NCBI RefSeq assembly: GCF_016889425.1
Contig: NZ_CP069513.1
Coordinates: forward strand, 62,001 to 126,000
From: Corynebacterium amycolatum
GTDB lineage: Bacteria > Actinomycetota > Actinomycetes > Mycobacteriales > Mycobacteriaceae
Direction: 5' to 3'
Length of the DNA: 64,000 bases
Part shown: in pieces, positions 1-9,485 of the stretch
Layout of the letters: each line of letters begins with the position of its first letter
How positions within the stretch are numbered: position 1 is the first letter of the stretch
Notes under the pieces: model-generated
Database searches by the model: none
Told to the model about the DNA's origin: nothing
The model's input: only the letters and a program-made list of their open reading frames with translations
Translations under genes and position numbers: made by a program

Positions 1-470
1 TCGACATCGGCGTAGTAGACCACCATCCGGTAATCCTCTTTGAGACTCATCAAAGCGTCACGAATTTCCTCGTCAGGAAGCTTTTCCAGCGCTTCAACCT
101 CAGCAGAGCGCAGCCCTATCGAAGTGTGCGACGCGGTTTCCGCGATCTGTGAATCGGTGATGTCATCGGTGGCGTACTCGGCAGGACGACGCTGCGCCTT
201 GCGGTAGTTGTTGATGTACGCATTCGTCAGAATGCGGTAGAGCCATGCTTTCAGATTCGTGCCCGGCTTGTAGGAGCGGAAGCCCTGAAAAGCCTTTATA
301 TAGGTCTCCTGCACCAGGTCTTCGGCATCGGCGGGGTTGCGTGTCATCCGCAGCGCCGCTCCATAGAGCTGATCCAAAAGCGGCATGGCATCACGCTCAA
401 AGCGCTGCGCAAGCTCCTCATCCGACTCATCAGTCCGGATGGCCGATGTTCCTGTCTGATCACCTGACAT
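1..470 (-). CDS. sigH: ECF sigma factor SigH, 3' end cut by window edge
   Basis: Group 4 (ECF) sigma factor of the SigH type, which directs RNA polymerase to heat and disulfide-stress promoters. The translation from the ATG at 470 starts [10 protein letters not shown]. Region 2 includes [17 protein letters not shown] and [11 protein letters not shown], and the start of region 4 includes [15 protein letters not shown]. About 156 residues are visible; the last part of region 4 lies beyond position 1. In M. tuberculosis and C. glutamicum the anti-sigma gene rshA follows sigH, so it should lie just outside the left edge. The family assignment is firm; the specific name SigH rests on motifs and synteny. 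Confidence 0.85.
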   Translation of the reverse strand, partial: MSGDQTGTSAIRTDESDEELAQRFERDAMPLLDQLYGAALRMTRNPADAEDLVQETYIKAFQGFRSYKPGTNLKAWLYRILTNAYINNYRKAQRRPAEYATDDITDSQIAETASHTSIGLRSAEVEALEKLPDEEIRDALMSLKEDYRMVVYYADV

Positions 471-567
471 GCTACCTATCCTAAAACATCCGCACCCACG
501 AGTCGGCAGACCCCCGTCACCAGGCATTTCGTAGCGTAATTGCGCTGATGTGCAACGATGGGAAATT

Positions 568-1080
568 ATGTCGAAGAAGTCCGCCAAAAAATCCGCTGCC
601 GCCACCCCGGCCATCGCCTTCTGTCAGAACGCCGGAATCGACTTCCACGTTCACCAATTCCCCCACGGCAGCGACAACTTCGGCGAAGAGGCCGCCTCTT
701 GGCTGCTAGAGCACCTCGGCATCGAGCCCGAACGCATCTTCAAAACTCTCATTATCGAGCTATCCGGCAAACGCACTGGGCTGGCCATCGCCGTCGTTCC
801 CGCCACCGGAATGCTCAACCTCAAGGCCGCCGCCGCGGCTATCGGGGCTTCCAAGGCCACGATGGCCGACCCCCATGACGCGTCACTTGCCACCGGCTAC
901 ATTCCCGGCGGCATCTCCCCGCTTGGCGGTCGCCGCAAGCTCCCCACCGTCATTGATGAGACAGCCACTCTCTCCGACACTGTGTTCGTCTCCGGTGGTC
1001 GCCGCGGGTGGGACATCGAACTGTCACCCGCTGATTTGGTTTCGCTTTGCGACGCCACGGTCGCCGACATCGCCCGCTAA
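568..1080 (+). CDS. YbaK/EbsC-family aminoacyl-tRNA deacylase
   Basis: A 170-residue protein of the YbaK/ProX fold, which hydrolyses mischarged tRNA such as Cys-tRNA(Pro). Visible family features are the N-terminal stretch [12 protein letters not shown], the central segment RIFKTLIIE followed by [19 protein letters not shown], and the glycine-rich stretch [17 protein letters not shown] that lines the tRNA-end pocket. I prefer the ATG at 568 (MSKKSAKK) because family members start with a short basic tail. A GTG at 550 in the same frame would add six residues. No strong ribosome binding site is visible for either. It stands alone, divergent from sigH and convergent with the SRAP gene. Confidence 0.85.
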   Translation: MSKKSAKKSAAATPAIAFCQNAGIDFHVHQFPHGSDNFGEEAASWLLEHLGIEPERIFKTLIIELSGKRTGLAIAVVPATGMLNLKAAAAAIGASKATMADPHDASLATGYIPGGISPLGGRRKLPTVIDETATLSDTVFVSGGRRGWDIELSPADLVSLCDATVADIAR

Positions 1081-1119
1081 TCCTGCGGCTACTCCTGCAA
1101 CCTCCCCGCTGATACGGCC

Positions 1120-1815
1120 TTAAAACAGCTCCTCGTTGTGGCCGGGTACCGCGCCATCGGGCTCATCCAACAGGTGCGGCCCTTCATTCGCAACATTGCC
1201 GACGGCGCGGTTGACCGGTCGGATGGTCAGTTTGTCCACCACCTCGGCGCTGGTCACGCCAACATCTCCGTTTGCTGCCCAGGCCGAGAGATCCAGCCAA
1301 TCGCTGACTTCGTCGTCGGCAAGCACGCGCGGCATACGATGATGCAGATCCGCGAGCTGTCCCACGGCGTCGGTGGTGAGAATTGTGGCGGAGACTATAT
1401 CTCCCCAGCGTGCCCACAGACCCGCGACGGTGAAAAGCGGTGCATCATCACCGAAGCTGACGAAGTAGGGCTGGCGATTTTTCCATTCATACCAACCGTT
1501 CATGGGGATTGCGCAGGGAAGGCCGTCCCGGAAAGTCGGTTTGGACTGCCAGGTTTCCGCACGGGCGTTGAAGAAAGGTGTCGTTGGCACTTCGCGGGCC
1601 CACTGCGGAATTAAACCCCAGCGCACGGCGGCTGCAATGGTTCCTGTGCGGCCGGGATGCTCGCGGGCAAGAGCAACTATTGGCATGGTCGGGCCGATGT
1701 TGTAGCGGGAGGTGGGCAACGGGCCGTCGGCACGCACGGGCGCCAAACCGGGAATTTCAGCCGTGGTGCTGAGCAGCTTTTCGGCGACTGCGAAATTGAC
1801 GAAACGACCACACAT
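1120..1815 (-). CDS. SRAP (HMCES/YedK-type) abasic-site DNA shield protein
   Basis: SOS response-associated peptidase family protein, 231 residues. It forms a thiazolidine crosslink to abasic sites in single-stranded DNA. The catalytic Cys2 must be the new N-terminus after Met removal, so the start is the ATG at 1813-1815 that gives MCGRF; an upstream in-frame start at 1875 would bury this cysteine. Other hallmarks are NARAET, MNGWYEWK with the conserved Glu, and the late HHRMP histidine. It corresponds in position to M. tuberculosis Rv3226c, divergent from aroA. Confidence 0.92.
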   Translation of the reverse strand: MCGRFVNFAVAEKLLSTTAEIPGLAPVRADGPLPTSRYNIGPTMPIVALAREHPGRTGTIAAAVRWGLIPQWAREVPTTPFFNARAETWQSKPTFRDGLPCAIPMNGWYEWKNRQPYFVSFGDDAPLFTVAGLWARWGDIVSATILTTDAVGQLADLHHRMPRVLADDEVSDWLDLSAWAANGDVGVTSAEVVDKLTIRPVNRAVGNVANEGPHLLDEPDGAVPGHNEELF

Positions 1816-1885
1816 ACCAACTGATTGTGCCGATGACTCCCCCTCTAGTCGAGGTATGGAGTGAAAGTGTTCCATAATTGGTTGT

Positions 1886-3364
1886 GTGTGTTCCCAAAAT
1901 CAGAATTGGTCCGCCCCTACTGTAAGTGTCGACGGTGCCGAATCCGGTCGACAGCCTTTTAGCGCCACGGTGCAGATTGCCGGCTCGAAGTCGATTACGA
2001 ACCGTGCTCTTGTCATCGCGGCGCTATCTTCGACCCCATCGGTTATCCATGGTGCTCTGCGCTCTCGCGATACCGATCTTATGATTCGCGCACTGCAGGC
2101 CTTGGGAACTGACATCAGTGCCGACTCGACATATTCGGGTGCCCCGAACCACACGCTCCGTGTCACTCCACGCATGCTCCGCGGTGGTGTCGTGGAATGT
2201 GGCCTTGCAGGTACGGTTATGCGCTTCGTGCCGCCTATCGCAGCTCTTGCGCAGGGGTCGGTGTTCTTCGAGGGCGACGTAGAGGCCAAGGCTCGCCCGA
2301 TGTCGGCCGTGCTGGATGCCCTGCGCGGCCTCGGTGTGAACATCACTGGAAATGGGCTTCCTTTCACGGTCAATCCACAGGGTCCGAACCAGGGCAACCG
2401 CCTCGGTGACTCGGTCCAAGAGCAAGATCTGCCGGACATCGGCGGCGAAGTGGAAATTGACGCTTCGGCCTCAAGCCAGTTCGTCTCTGGCCTGTTGCTG
2501 TCAGCGCCGCGCTATGGCCGTGGCCTCGTACTTCACCCGACCGGTGAGATTCCATCCCGCCCGCACATTGACATGACCCTGGACATGCTTCGCGAGGCCG
2601 GTGTGCAGATCGAGGAGACCACGGCCGACGCACCTGAGGGATCACGCACAACGTTCACCATTCGCCCCACCGAAATGATGGGTCGTACTTGGCAAATCGA
2701 GCCCGACCTGTCCAACGCTGCCGCCTTCCTGGCCGCTGCGGCTGTCACTGGTGGCAGCGTCACCGTGCCCGACTGGCCAGAGCACACCACGCAGCCGGGC
2801 AACCGCATCCGCGAGATCCTCACCGCTATGGGCGCTACTGTGACGTTCAACCGTCACGAGGGCGGCCGCACCAGCCTCACCGTCGTGGGTCCAAAGCCGT
2901 CGGAGCTGCGCGGAATCACGATGGACATGTCCGAGATTGGCGAGCTGACCCCAACGGTCGCTGCCATCGCCACCCTGGCCACCACCCGCACCGAGCTGAC
3001 GGGTATTGCACACTTGCGCGGTCACGAAACCAACCGTCTTGCCGCGCTCACCACGGAAATCAACCGCCTCGGCGGTCGCGCTACGGAGCTTGACGACGGC
3101 ATTGCGATTGACCCCGTTCCGCTCCACGGTGGCCTCTGGCACAGCTACGCCGACCATCGAATGGCCACCGCTGGTGCCATTGTTGGCCTGCGCACGGAGG
3201 ACGTGGAAGTCGAAAACATCAGTACCACCGCTAAGACCATGCCTGGATTCGACCTGCGCTGGCTGGAGATGCTCGGACTGGCCTCCCCCAGCCCTAGCTC
3301 GTTGGAAAAGTCGGTCGACACTCGACTTGATGGCATGGAGAACGGAACCGAGGCAGGGAAATAA
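1886..3364 (+). CDS. aroA: 3-phosphoshikimate 1-carboxyvinyltransferase (EPSP synthase)
   Basis: Sixth step of the shikimate pathway: joins phosphoenolpyruvate to shikimate-3-phosphate in the cytoplasm. Motifs are GSKSITNRA near residue 33, [10 protein letters not shown] near 106 (the family's usual GNAGT/R loop, here with Leu), [28 protein letters not shown], and the late [15 protein letters not shown]. At 492 residues it is longer than the usual 430 or so, with a short extra N-terminus and a Ser-rich C-terminal extension. The start is GTG. It is followed after two bases by rsgA, so the two are probably cotranscribed with clc. Confidence 0.96.
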   Translation: MCSQNQNWSAPTVSVDGAESGRQPFSATVQIAGSKSITNRALVIAALSSTPSVIHGALRSRDTDLMIRALQALGTDISADSTYSGAPNHTLRVTPRMLRGGVVECGLAGTVMRFVPPIAALAQGSVFFEGDVEAKARPMSAVLDALRGLGVNITGNGLPFTVNPQGPNQGNRLGDSVQEQDLPDIGGEVEIDASASSQFVSGLLLSAPRYGRGLVLHPTGEIPSRPHIDMTLDMLREAGVQIEETTADAPEGSRTTFTIRPTEMMGRTWQIEPDLSNAAAFLAAAAVTGGSVTVPDWPEHTTQPGNRIREILTAMGATVTFNRHEGGRTSLTVVGPKPSELRGITMDMSEIGELTPTVAAIATLATTRTELTGIAHLRGHETNRLAALTTEINRLGGRATELDDGIAIDPVPLHGGLWHSYADHRMATAGAIVGLRTEDVEVENISTTAKTMPGFDLRWLEMLGLASPSPSSLEKSVDTRLDGMENGTEAGK

Positions 3365-3366
3365 CA

Positions 3367-4413
3367 GTGGCGGCACGCAGGCGTGGACGGCAATGGGACG
3401 AGTCCGATGTACGCATCCGCCCCGGTAGAGGGTCTCGGCCACGGACGAAGGATCGCCCCAGCCACGCCGATGCCCACTGGGGCATGGTGGTGACCAAGGA
3501 TCGTGGTCGTTGGGGTGTAGTCCTCGATAACAACGCTGATGTTGCAGTGACATGCATGCGTGCCCGCGAGCTCGGCCGCACCAATATCGTTGTCGGTGAC
3601 CGTGTCGGTGTCGTCGGCGATGTCAGCGGCCGTGAGGGCACACTGGCCCGCATCGTCAAGCTGGCAGAGCGCAGCACGGTTTTGCGTCGCACCGCCGATG
3701 ACAATGACCCGTATGAGCGCATTGTCGTGGCCAATGCCAGCCTGCTGCTCATTGTGTGTGCAGTCGCCGATCCTGAACCCCGCACCGGTTTTGTCGAACG
3801 CGCGCTGGTCGCGGCCTACGCCGGCGGTGTCCGTCCCGTGCTCTGTCTGACTAAGTCTGATCTGGCTGACCCAGAGGAATTTGCCGGGGAGTTTTCCGCA
3901 CTCGGAGTGGATGTCGTTGTCTGCGGTATTAACGATAACTTGGCTCCTTTGTCAGAGCTCATCGATGTTCCAGGACGAGTGACAGCTTTGGTTGGGCATT
4001 CCGGTGTTGGGAAATCAACCCTCGTCAACCGGATTGTTCCCGAAGCCAACCGTGAGACCGGCGAAGTCAGTGGTGTGGGTAAGGGCCGCCATACCTCCAC
4101 GCAGTCGGTGGCGCTGATGTTGCCGTCGGAAAGCGAAAACAGCGCGCCCTCGTGGATCATTGATACCCCGGGCATTCGTTCCTTTGGCCTGGCTCATGTG
4201 ACACCGGAGACGCTACTGGCGGCGTTTCCAGATATCCAGGCGGCAACAGATGAATGCCCACGTGGTTGCACCCATTTGGGACCACCCGCGGATCCAGAGT
4301 GCGCCCTGGACAAGTTGGAGGGAGTTCAGCACCGTCGAGCGATGGCAGTGCGTCGTCTATTGATCGCTATCAGCGACAACGAGGACTGGGAGCTGGACAT
4401 TGAAAGAGACTAG
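3367..4413 (+). CDS. rsgA: Small ribosomal subunit biogenesis GTPase RsgA
   Basis: Circularly permuted GTPase that checks late maturation of the 30S subunit. It has an N-terminal OB-fold, then G4 (TKSD), G1 (GHSGVGKST, about residue 210), a switch region GKGRHTST and G3 DTPG. The C-terminal zinc knuckle has cysteines and a histidine in ECPRGCTHLGPPADPEC. At 348 residues it has the family's length. The GTG start lies two bases after the aroA stop, as in other actinobacteria (Rv3227-Rv3228), which suggests translational coupling. Confidence 0.95.
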   Translation: MAARRRGRQWDESDVRIRPGRGSRPRTKDRPSHADAHWGMVVTKDRGRWGVVLDNNADVAVTCMRARELGRTNIVVGDRVGVVGDVSGREGTLARIVKLAERSTVLRRTADDNDPYERIVVANASLLLIVCAVADPEPRTGFVERALVAAYAGGVRPVLCLTKSDLADPEEFAGEFSALGVDVVVCGINDNLAPLSELIDVPGRVTALVGHSGVGKSTLVNRIVPEANRETGEVSGVGKGRHTSTQSVALMLPSESENSAPSWIIDTPGIRSFGLAHVTPETLLAAFPDIQAATDECPRGCTHLGPPADPECALDKLEGVQHRRAMAVRRLLIAISDNEDWELDIERD

Positions 4414-5785
4414 CCACACCAATTCTGCGGAGTCGTCCTCTGAAGCCTCGGCAAGTGCTGAGTCGAACAAAGAGGACTCCGGTCTCTACCCCGCTCCCGG
4501 CAGCTGGATTCGACTGTGCATCTACACACTTATCGTGGGTCTTGCGACGGGGCTCGGAGCAGCCGGGCTCGCGCTGATTATGCACGGAATCGAGTACGCG
4601 GTCTACGGGCAGCACGAGGGTGACGTAGCGGTCGTGACCGATGGCACCACCGGCCTACAGCGCTTTGTCGGGATCGTGTTGGCGGGGCTGATTGCAGGAC
4701 CAATGTGGGCTGCTTTGCGCACAAAGGCGAAGCCCATTGAAAGCGTTGAGGCGGGCATGCACGGCCGTCTCATGCCTGTGTGGTCGACTCTTGTCAATGT
4801 GTTTTTACAGATGGCGACCGTAGCCGCAGGTGCATCCATGGGACGCGAGAATGCCCCGCGTGAGCTAGGTGCAATGGTGGCCTCGCAGATGTCGCATCGA
4901 CTACGCATCGATCCGCTACACCGCCGTATTCTGGTCGCAGCAGCGGCCGGTTCCGGCCTGGGGGCGATTTATCACATCCCGCTGGCCGGAGCGGTTTTCT
5001 CGTTGGAGATTCTGCTGGGCTCACTGAGCATTACCGCGGTGATGGTGGTACTGGCGTGTTCAGCCATTGCCACGGTGACGTCGGGCATCGTGGTCGGCAG
5101 TAGCCCGCTCTACAGCCCAATCAATCTCTCAGACGGCTGGGGCAACCTCGGTGCGGCACTGCTCCTCGGCGTTATCTGCGGCGCCATTGGCTACGCATTT
5201 CGCATTCTCAGCTCGCGGGTGTTAGACAAGGCACCGACTGGCTGGCATTCTGCCTGGGCCATCCCCCTCGCGTTCACGCTAGTTGGTGTGATCTCGCTAT
5301 GGATTCCAGAAGTATTGGGCAACGGCCGCATCGCTGCGACCACAGTTCTCATGGATCGCCCACTGCTGGGGTTTGCGGTCATGCTGCTGATCGCGAAAAC
5401 TGTCGCGGTTCTAGTTACTTTTCGTTCGGGTGCCGTCGGTGGTCTGTTAACTCCCGGCTTTGCCCTTGGCGCGCTCAGCGGTTTCATCATCGGCTGCTTC
5501 GTACAACCATTGATGCCCTCAATTCCGCTGAGCGACTTTGCAATTCTCGGCGCGGCGGCCTTCCTGTCGGCGTCCATGGCAGCTCCACTTTTCGCACTGA
5601 TCGTGACCGTGGAGTTTACCGGCCAGAATTCCTCGGCTTACTTAGCGCTCTTCCTCGCTGGTGCAACTGCGACACTAACTGTGACCATAATTCGCGCCTG
5701 GCTACGGCTCCCCCACAAACAATCAATGCCATGGAACCGCGAACCGGCAGCCGCAGCTGCAGTCCGCAAGCGGGTCGAGGGCTAA
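4400..5785 (+). CDS. ClC-family chloride channel/transporter
   Basis: Integral membrane ClC protein, 461 residues with about ten hydrophobic segments after a charged Ser/Glu-rich N-terminus. The selectivity-filter signature is present as MGRENAPRELG near residue 147; its Glu is the usual gating glutamate, though the common GREGP is GRENAP here. A second signature, GSGLGAIYHIPLAGAVFSLE, and the later SGAVGGLLTPGFALGA also fit. The start is TTG at 4400, inside the end of rsgA (14-base overlap), with GGGAG seven bases upstream. No CBS domains follow. Whether it is a channel or an H+/Cl- antiporter cannot be read from the sequence. Confidence 0.9.
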   Translation: MKETSHTNSAESSSEASASAESNKEDSGLYPAPGSWIRLCIYTLIVGLATGLGAAGLALIMHGIEYAVYGQHEGDVAVVTDGTTGLQRFVGIVLAGLIAGPMWAALRTKAKPIESVEAGMHGRLMPVWSTLVNVFLQMATVAAGASMGRENAPRELGAMVASQMSHRLRIDPLHRRILVAAAAGSGLGAIYHIPLAGAVFSLEILLGSLSITAVMVVLACSAIATVTSGIVVGSSPLYSPINLSDGWGNLGAALLLGVICGAIGYAFRILSSRVLDKAPTGWHSAWAIPLAFTLVGVISLWIPEVLGNGRIAATTVLMDRPLLGFAVMLLIAKTVAVLVTFRSGAVGGLLTPGFALGALSGFIIGCFVQPLMPSIPLSDFAILGAAAFLSASMAAPLFALIVTVEFTGQNSSAYLALFLAGATATLTVTIIRAWLRLPHKQSMPWNREPAAAAAVRKRVEG

Positions 5786-7122
5786 CCGCGCCCAGCAGTG
5801 TGCGTTGAGCGACCTGTATAGGCTCGGACAATTTCCCGGACGCCTGGGCGAAGACGGCGGAGCATTCGCAGGCCCGTCGCTAAGCCCTTGCGTTGCGGGG
5901 AACTGGACTGGAGCTCCGCTTCAACCTGCGGATACTTCTTGAACGCCGCCTCCGAACGCACCTCTGGGGCGTTGTCCGGGTCAGCGACTAAGAAGCGATC
6001 CGGCAGCGACAACTTTAGTAGTGTGCGCTGGACCTGGAAGAACTGCTTCGGGAACGACCCCGTGTTGTATGGCAGGTCGTATTCTCGGCAAATCTGCTGA
6101 ACCTGCTTCGAAATCTGCGCGAGCCTGTTGGATGGCATGTCTGGGAAGAGGTGGTGCTCAATCTGGTAATTCAGATTTCCCGAGAGCACCGACAACGCCA
6201 GCCCACCGTGGAAGTTCGCCGAGCCCAGCATTTGGCGCAAATACCACTCACTCTTGTCCTCGGTGTTGTACTGCTCCTTGGTGAAAGTCTCGGCATCATC
6301 CGGGAAGTGTCCGCAGAAGATGACAGCGTAGGCCCACAGATTACGGGCGAGGTTGGCCATCATATTCGCAAATGCCACTTCGCGGTAACGCGGACCCGCC
6401 ATCGCCGGGAAGAGAACGTAGTCCTTGATCACCTGGCGCCCCGACTTGTTGAGAACCTCCATGAGCTGCGGCCGGGCCTCATCCCAGGATTTCTTGCCTG
6501 CAAACACACGCCCGAGCTCAACGTCGTAGAAAGCCACTGCCCATTGAAAAAGGCTGGCCAAGACCACGTTTGTCACCGGCTGCAACAGCGTCGATGGCTT
6601 CCAACGGCGGTCACGAGTCACCCGGAGAATGCCGTATCCCACATCGTTGTCCATACCTAACACGTTGGTGTACTTGTGGTGGACAAAGTTGTGGGAGTGC
6701 TTCCACCCGCTCGATGGGCAGGAATTGTCCCACTCCCAGGTGGCCGAGTGAATCTCGGGGTCATTCATCCAGTCCCACTGACCGTGCATGGTGTTGTGGC
6801 CGATTTCGAGGTTTTCCAAAATCTTTGCCAGCCCCAGCGCTGAGATGCCCGCCCATTTGAAACCCCAGTGTGCGGTGTTCTTCCACGACCTCGGCAGCAG
6901 CCCCAATTTGTTCAGGGCCATGCCTGCGGTCGGTACCATCAGCAGACCTCGACCAGTCACCTCAAGGGTGCGTTGAATGCGGATGAGCGTGCGGATGTAG
7001 CGAGCATCCTTCTGCCCCAGCGAATCGCGGTGTTGCTTTTCGATTTCCGCAAACCGACGCCCAATCTCTGCGACGTCTTCTTCGCTCAAGTGCGCATACG
7101 ATGCGATATCGGAAATTGCCAT
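5782..7122 (-). CDS. Membrane fatty acid (acyl-CoA) desaturase, DesA3-like
   Basis: Di-iron integral membrane desaturase, 446 residues. The three histidine boxes are HNTMH (about 109-113), HSHNFVHH (about 142-149) and QIEHHLFPDMP (about 318). Hydrophobic stretches lie between them. It corresponds to M. tuberculosis DesA3 (Rv3229c), a stearoyl-CoA delta-9 desaturase that takes electrons from the Rv3230c reductase; the homologue of that partner lies immediately upstream here. Substrate position is inferred from that pairing. Its stop codon overlaps the clc stop tail to tail. Confidence 0.92.
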   Translation of the reverse strand: MAISDIASYAHLSEEDVAEIGRRFAEIEKQHRDSLGQKDARYIRTLIRIQRTLEVTGRGLLMVPTAGMALNKLGLLPRSWKNTAHWGFKWAGISALGLAKILENLEIGHNTMHGQWDWMNDPEIHSATWEWDNSCPSSGWKHSHNFVHHKYTNVLGMDNDVGYGILRVTRDRRWKPSTLLQPVTNVVLASLFQWAVAFYDVELGRVFAGKKSWDEARPQLMEVLNKSGRQVIKDYVLFPAMAGPRYREVAFANMMANLARNLWAYAVIFCGHFPDDAETFTKEQYNTEDKSEWYLRQMLGSANFHGGLALSVLSGNLNYQIEHHLFPDMPSNRLAQISKQVQQICREYDLPYNTGSFPKQFFQVQRTLLKLSLPDRFLVADPDNAPEVRSEAAFKKYPQVEAELQSSSPQRKGLATGLRMLRRLRPGVREIVRAYTGRSTHTAGRG

Positions 7123-7191
7123 GGGAAGGGTCCCAACTCCTTTAGGTAGTTTCTCCTGGTTAATGCAGGTTGAGATAGATGTGGGGCGAAC

Positions 7192-8256
7192 TTACAGTTC
7201 GATACGCGCGTGCCCCGCCGGCGCACAGACGCACGTTCGGACCCGCTCGCCCGCCACAAACGTCGCACCGGTGCGGATGTCCCGCGCTGCGCCGTCGGAG
7301 AGTTGCTGCACGCAGGTCGCACAAATTCCCATCCGACAGCCGTACGGCAGGTCGACCCCGACGCGCTCGGCCGCCTCCAGGATGGTGGTTGCACCGTCTA
7401 CGTCGACATCTCCTCGGCTGCCGAAACTCACCGTGCCACCGGCCTCCTCCGCCGCCGAGCGGTCAACGGTGAAACGTTCCGTCCGCAGCTCGGGGAACTC
7501 CGACTCAAGGCTTTTCAGCAGTTCAACCGGACCACAAGCATAGGCGCTTGCCGACGATGCCAGCGCTCCAAAGTCAGCAATGATGTCGGTAACCGCAGCA
7601 GCGTCAATCCGCGGCTGCGTCTCCGTATTCCAGGCATGCAGGCGATACTTCAACGCGCTAATAGCGCTGCGCTGTTCCAGCTCCCGGAGTTCGTTGACAA
7701 ACACAGCTTCTGCCTCGCCGCGGTAGGAGTGAATGTGTTCGACTTCCACTGATGCATTGCGAGCTGAAAGATCACGCAGCATGGAAATCACAGGAGTTAC
7801 GCCGGAGCCTGCGGTAACAAACGCAATACGGGCTGGGAGTGGCTCCGGAAGATGGAAATCCCCAGCCGGGGCAGCCAGGCGGACGACAGTACCCGGTTTT
7901 ACATTGGCGACGAGATGTTGGGACACGTAGCCGTCGTTGAGTGCACGAATGTTGATAGTCAGCAGCCCATCATGAGGCCGCGGTGCATTTGTCAGTGAGT
8001 AGGAACGCCACAGGTATTTCCCCTTGACCTCTACGCCGAGTCCAATGAACTGACCTGACTTGAAGTCTGTTGGCATCCCCCAACCCGGACGGATTATCAA
8101 CTCTGCTGAAGTAGGAGATGTGGGATTAATGGCCTCAATCTGACCGCGCAGCTCGCGACTTGACCACAGCGGATTTAGCAACTGCGTGTAGTCATCGGGC
8201 AAAAGTGGCGTGGATAAATGCTTGAATACCCGGGAAACTTTGGTCTTAAGTCCCAT
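7192..8256 (-). CDS. Ferredoxin reductase-type electron donor for the desaturase
   Basis: A 354-residue flavoprotein/iron-sulfur fusion. An N-terminal FAD domain contains RSYSL, an NAD(P)H domain contains VTAGSGVTPVISML, and the C-terminal plant-type 2Fe-2S domain has CRMGICATC with a fourth cysteine in RTCVC. It passes electrons from NAD(P)H to the desaturase next door, as Rv3230c does for DesA3. The ATG at 8256 has GGAGG seven bases upstream. It is separated from the desaturase by about 70 bases and both are probably transcribed from the promoter region at 8257-8400, which contains a palindrome listed separately. Confidence 0.92.
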   Translation of the reverse strand: MGLKTKVSRVFKHLSTPLLPDDYTQLLNPLWSSRELRGQIEAINPTSPTSAELIIRPGWGMPTDFKSGQFIGLGVEVKGKYLWRSYSLTNAPRPHDGLLTINIRALNDGYVSQHLVANVKPGTVVRLAAPAGDFHLPEPLPARIAFVTAGSGVTPVISMLRDLSARNASVEVEHIHSYRGEAEAVFVNELRELEQRSAISALKYRLHAWNTETQPRIDAAAVTDIIADFGALASSASAYACGPVELLKSLESEFPELRTERFTVDRSAAEEAGGTVSFGSRGDVDVDGATTILEAAERVGVDLPYGCRMGICATCVQQLSDGAARDIRTGATFVAGERVRTCVCAPAGHARIEL

Positions 8257-8341
8257 TCTTGACCCTCCTGACTGTCACGGGAGAACAAGTAATAACACTG
8301 TTCATCAGCGGGCAATCCCCGCCCAATCCATTATTACGTGC

Positions 8342-8369
8342 CCGTAGGTTACTTAGACGTAGACTACGG
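8342..8369. promoter_or_regulatory. 28-bp palindrome upstream of the reductase/desaturase pair
   Basis: Inverted repeat with outer arms CCGTAG and CTACGG and inner arms TAC and GTA, symmetrical around 8355/8356 (9 of 11 positions per arm pair). It lies 86 bases upstream of the reductase start. On the minus strand a TTGACC at about 8386-8391 sits 17 bases before TAGTCT, which falls within the palindrome, so a bound repressor would cover a possible -10. The regulator is unknown; TetR-type control of desaturases is known in related bacteria. Confidence 0.45.
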
Positions 8370-8528
8370 AGTGGTAAGTTATTGGTCAAGAGAAGCAAAT
8401 GATTTTGACACAAATAGCGAAATTGTCATTACCCCCGCTTTCCTGCGAAGCGCCCCCTTTGACATGGAGCTTATCCACACAAAACAATCCCGCCTTATAT
8501 ACCCCCGCAGAAAAAACTTGTGCCATAC

Positions 8529-8558
8529 AAAAAGGGACTGGGTTCCAAACCCAGTCCC
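8529..8558 (-). terminator. Rho-independent terminator of the DUF6912/HAD pair
   Basis: A perfect 10-base-pair stem (gggactgggt / acccagtccc) with a five-base loop lies at 8534-8558. On the minus strand it is followed by five T residues. It sits just after the stop of the gene at 8584. Confidence 0.9.
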
Positions 8559-8583
8559 CTTCTTCAACACCAAGCACGCGCTA

Positions 8584-9075
8584 CTACAGGAAGTCGACCA
8601 CCATGCCGAGCTCAGCTACGTCATACCACGCCAGCGGAATCTCCAGCGCATCGCCGACAGTGAGCTCCGCATCCTCGTCACCGAGATCTGCCTTATCGAC
8701 GGCTTCAATTGCAGCCTCAACCTTGCTTTCCGCCTCTTCCACATCAATGTGGAGCGCTGCAACGTCGGCAAGCGAAATTGGGCCGCCGACCTTAACCACA
8801 GCATCGCCCATATCCGACTGCGGTTCCGCCTCCACATCGACGGAAATGACTACTCGGCGGTGCGGGAACTTCTCTTCTGCAGCATCGAGCAGACGGAGCG
8901 ACGCACGCGCAGCCTCATCAAAGGCCACATCTGCCAGTTCCTCATCATCGCCCTCAGTAAAGAAATCGCGCAGCGCCTCAGTGACAGCAAAGCCCCAACC
9001 ACCGCGGGCGTGGAAGAGCTCATCCTCCTTCAGCGCCTCAAGCATGGAGAAAGTCGCTGGGATATAGACACGCAT
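8584..9075 (-). CDS. DUF6912 family protein
   Basis: A 163-residue acidic protein of unknown function. It starts MRVYIPATFSMLEAL, the signature opening of the DUF6912 family of actinobacteria, represented by Rv3231c at the matching place in M. tuberculosis. It has no signal peptide or membrane segment and is rich in Glu, Asp and Ala. Its start codon overlaps the stop of the upstream HAD-like gene by one base, so the two are translationally coupled. Confidence 0.8.
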   Translation of the reverse strand: MRVYIPATFSMLEALKEDELFHARGGWGFAVTEALRDFFTEGDDEELADVAFDEAARASLRLLDAAEEKFPHRRVVISVDVEAEPQSDMGDAVVKVGGPISLADVAALHIDVEEAESKVEAAIEAVDKADLGDEDAELTVGDALEIPLAWYDVAELGMVVDFL

Positions 9076-9485
9076 TAGAACTCGCCCTCGAGCCCCAGTA
9101 GACCGGCAATCTCGACCACTGCGCGGTCGAACTGCTGATAGAAGACTCCCACCATGCCGTTAGAGACGGCAGCATGGATGTTCTCAATCGAATCATCCAC
9201 CAACACACAGTCCCGTGCCGGCAGTTCAATAGCCGCAGCAGCTGCATTAAAAGCCTCTGCCGAAGGCTTCTCATGGCCAATTTCACCAGAGAGCACAACT
9301 GCGTCTACCAGGCCCTCATCTTCGAGCTTGCGAATCGGATCCGCTGATGGGCCACCTGGGTCATTCGACAGGACTGCCAGGCCAACACCATTTGCACGCG
9401 CCTCTACCAGCAAATTACGCCAACGTGCCTGGTCTTCATCCGTACCGTCGAGGACACCACAGTAATCGATAATCATTCCGCGCAT
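9075..9485 (-). CDS. HAD-superfamily hydrolase-like protein
   Basis: Short (136-residue) HAD-fold protein without an obvious cap insertion. Motif I is IIDYCGVLDG near residue 5, motif II LAVLSNDP, motif III the lysine in GHEKPSAEAF, and motif IV VLVDDSIENIHAA. In motif I the second aspartate of the usual DxD (DFDGVL in close relatives) is a cysteine. This residue is the general acid/base in phosphatases, so the protein may be a weak phosphatase, have another chemistry, or be regulatory. It is coupled to the downstream DUF6912 gene. Confidence 0.78.
   Translation of the reverse strand: MRGMIIDYCGVLDGTDEDQARWRNLLVEARANGVGLAVLSNDPGGPSADPIRKLEDEGLVDAVVLSGEIGHEKPSAEAFNAAAAAIELPARDCVLVDDSIENIHAAVSNGMVGVFYQQFDRAVVEIAGLLGLEGEF

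Larger units (their letters stand above)
8257..8583. other. Intergenic region, no gene
   Basis: About 327 bases hold no credible gene. They contain the reductase ribosome binding site next to 8257, the palindrome at 8342-8369, an AT-rich stretch at 8395-8530, and the terminator of the DUF6912 gene at 8529-8558. Open frames reading right from 8338 are antisense shadows of that gene. Confidence 0.7.
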
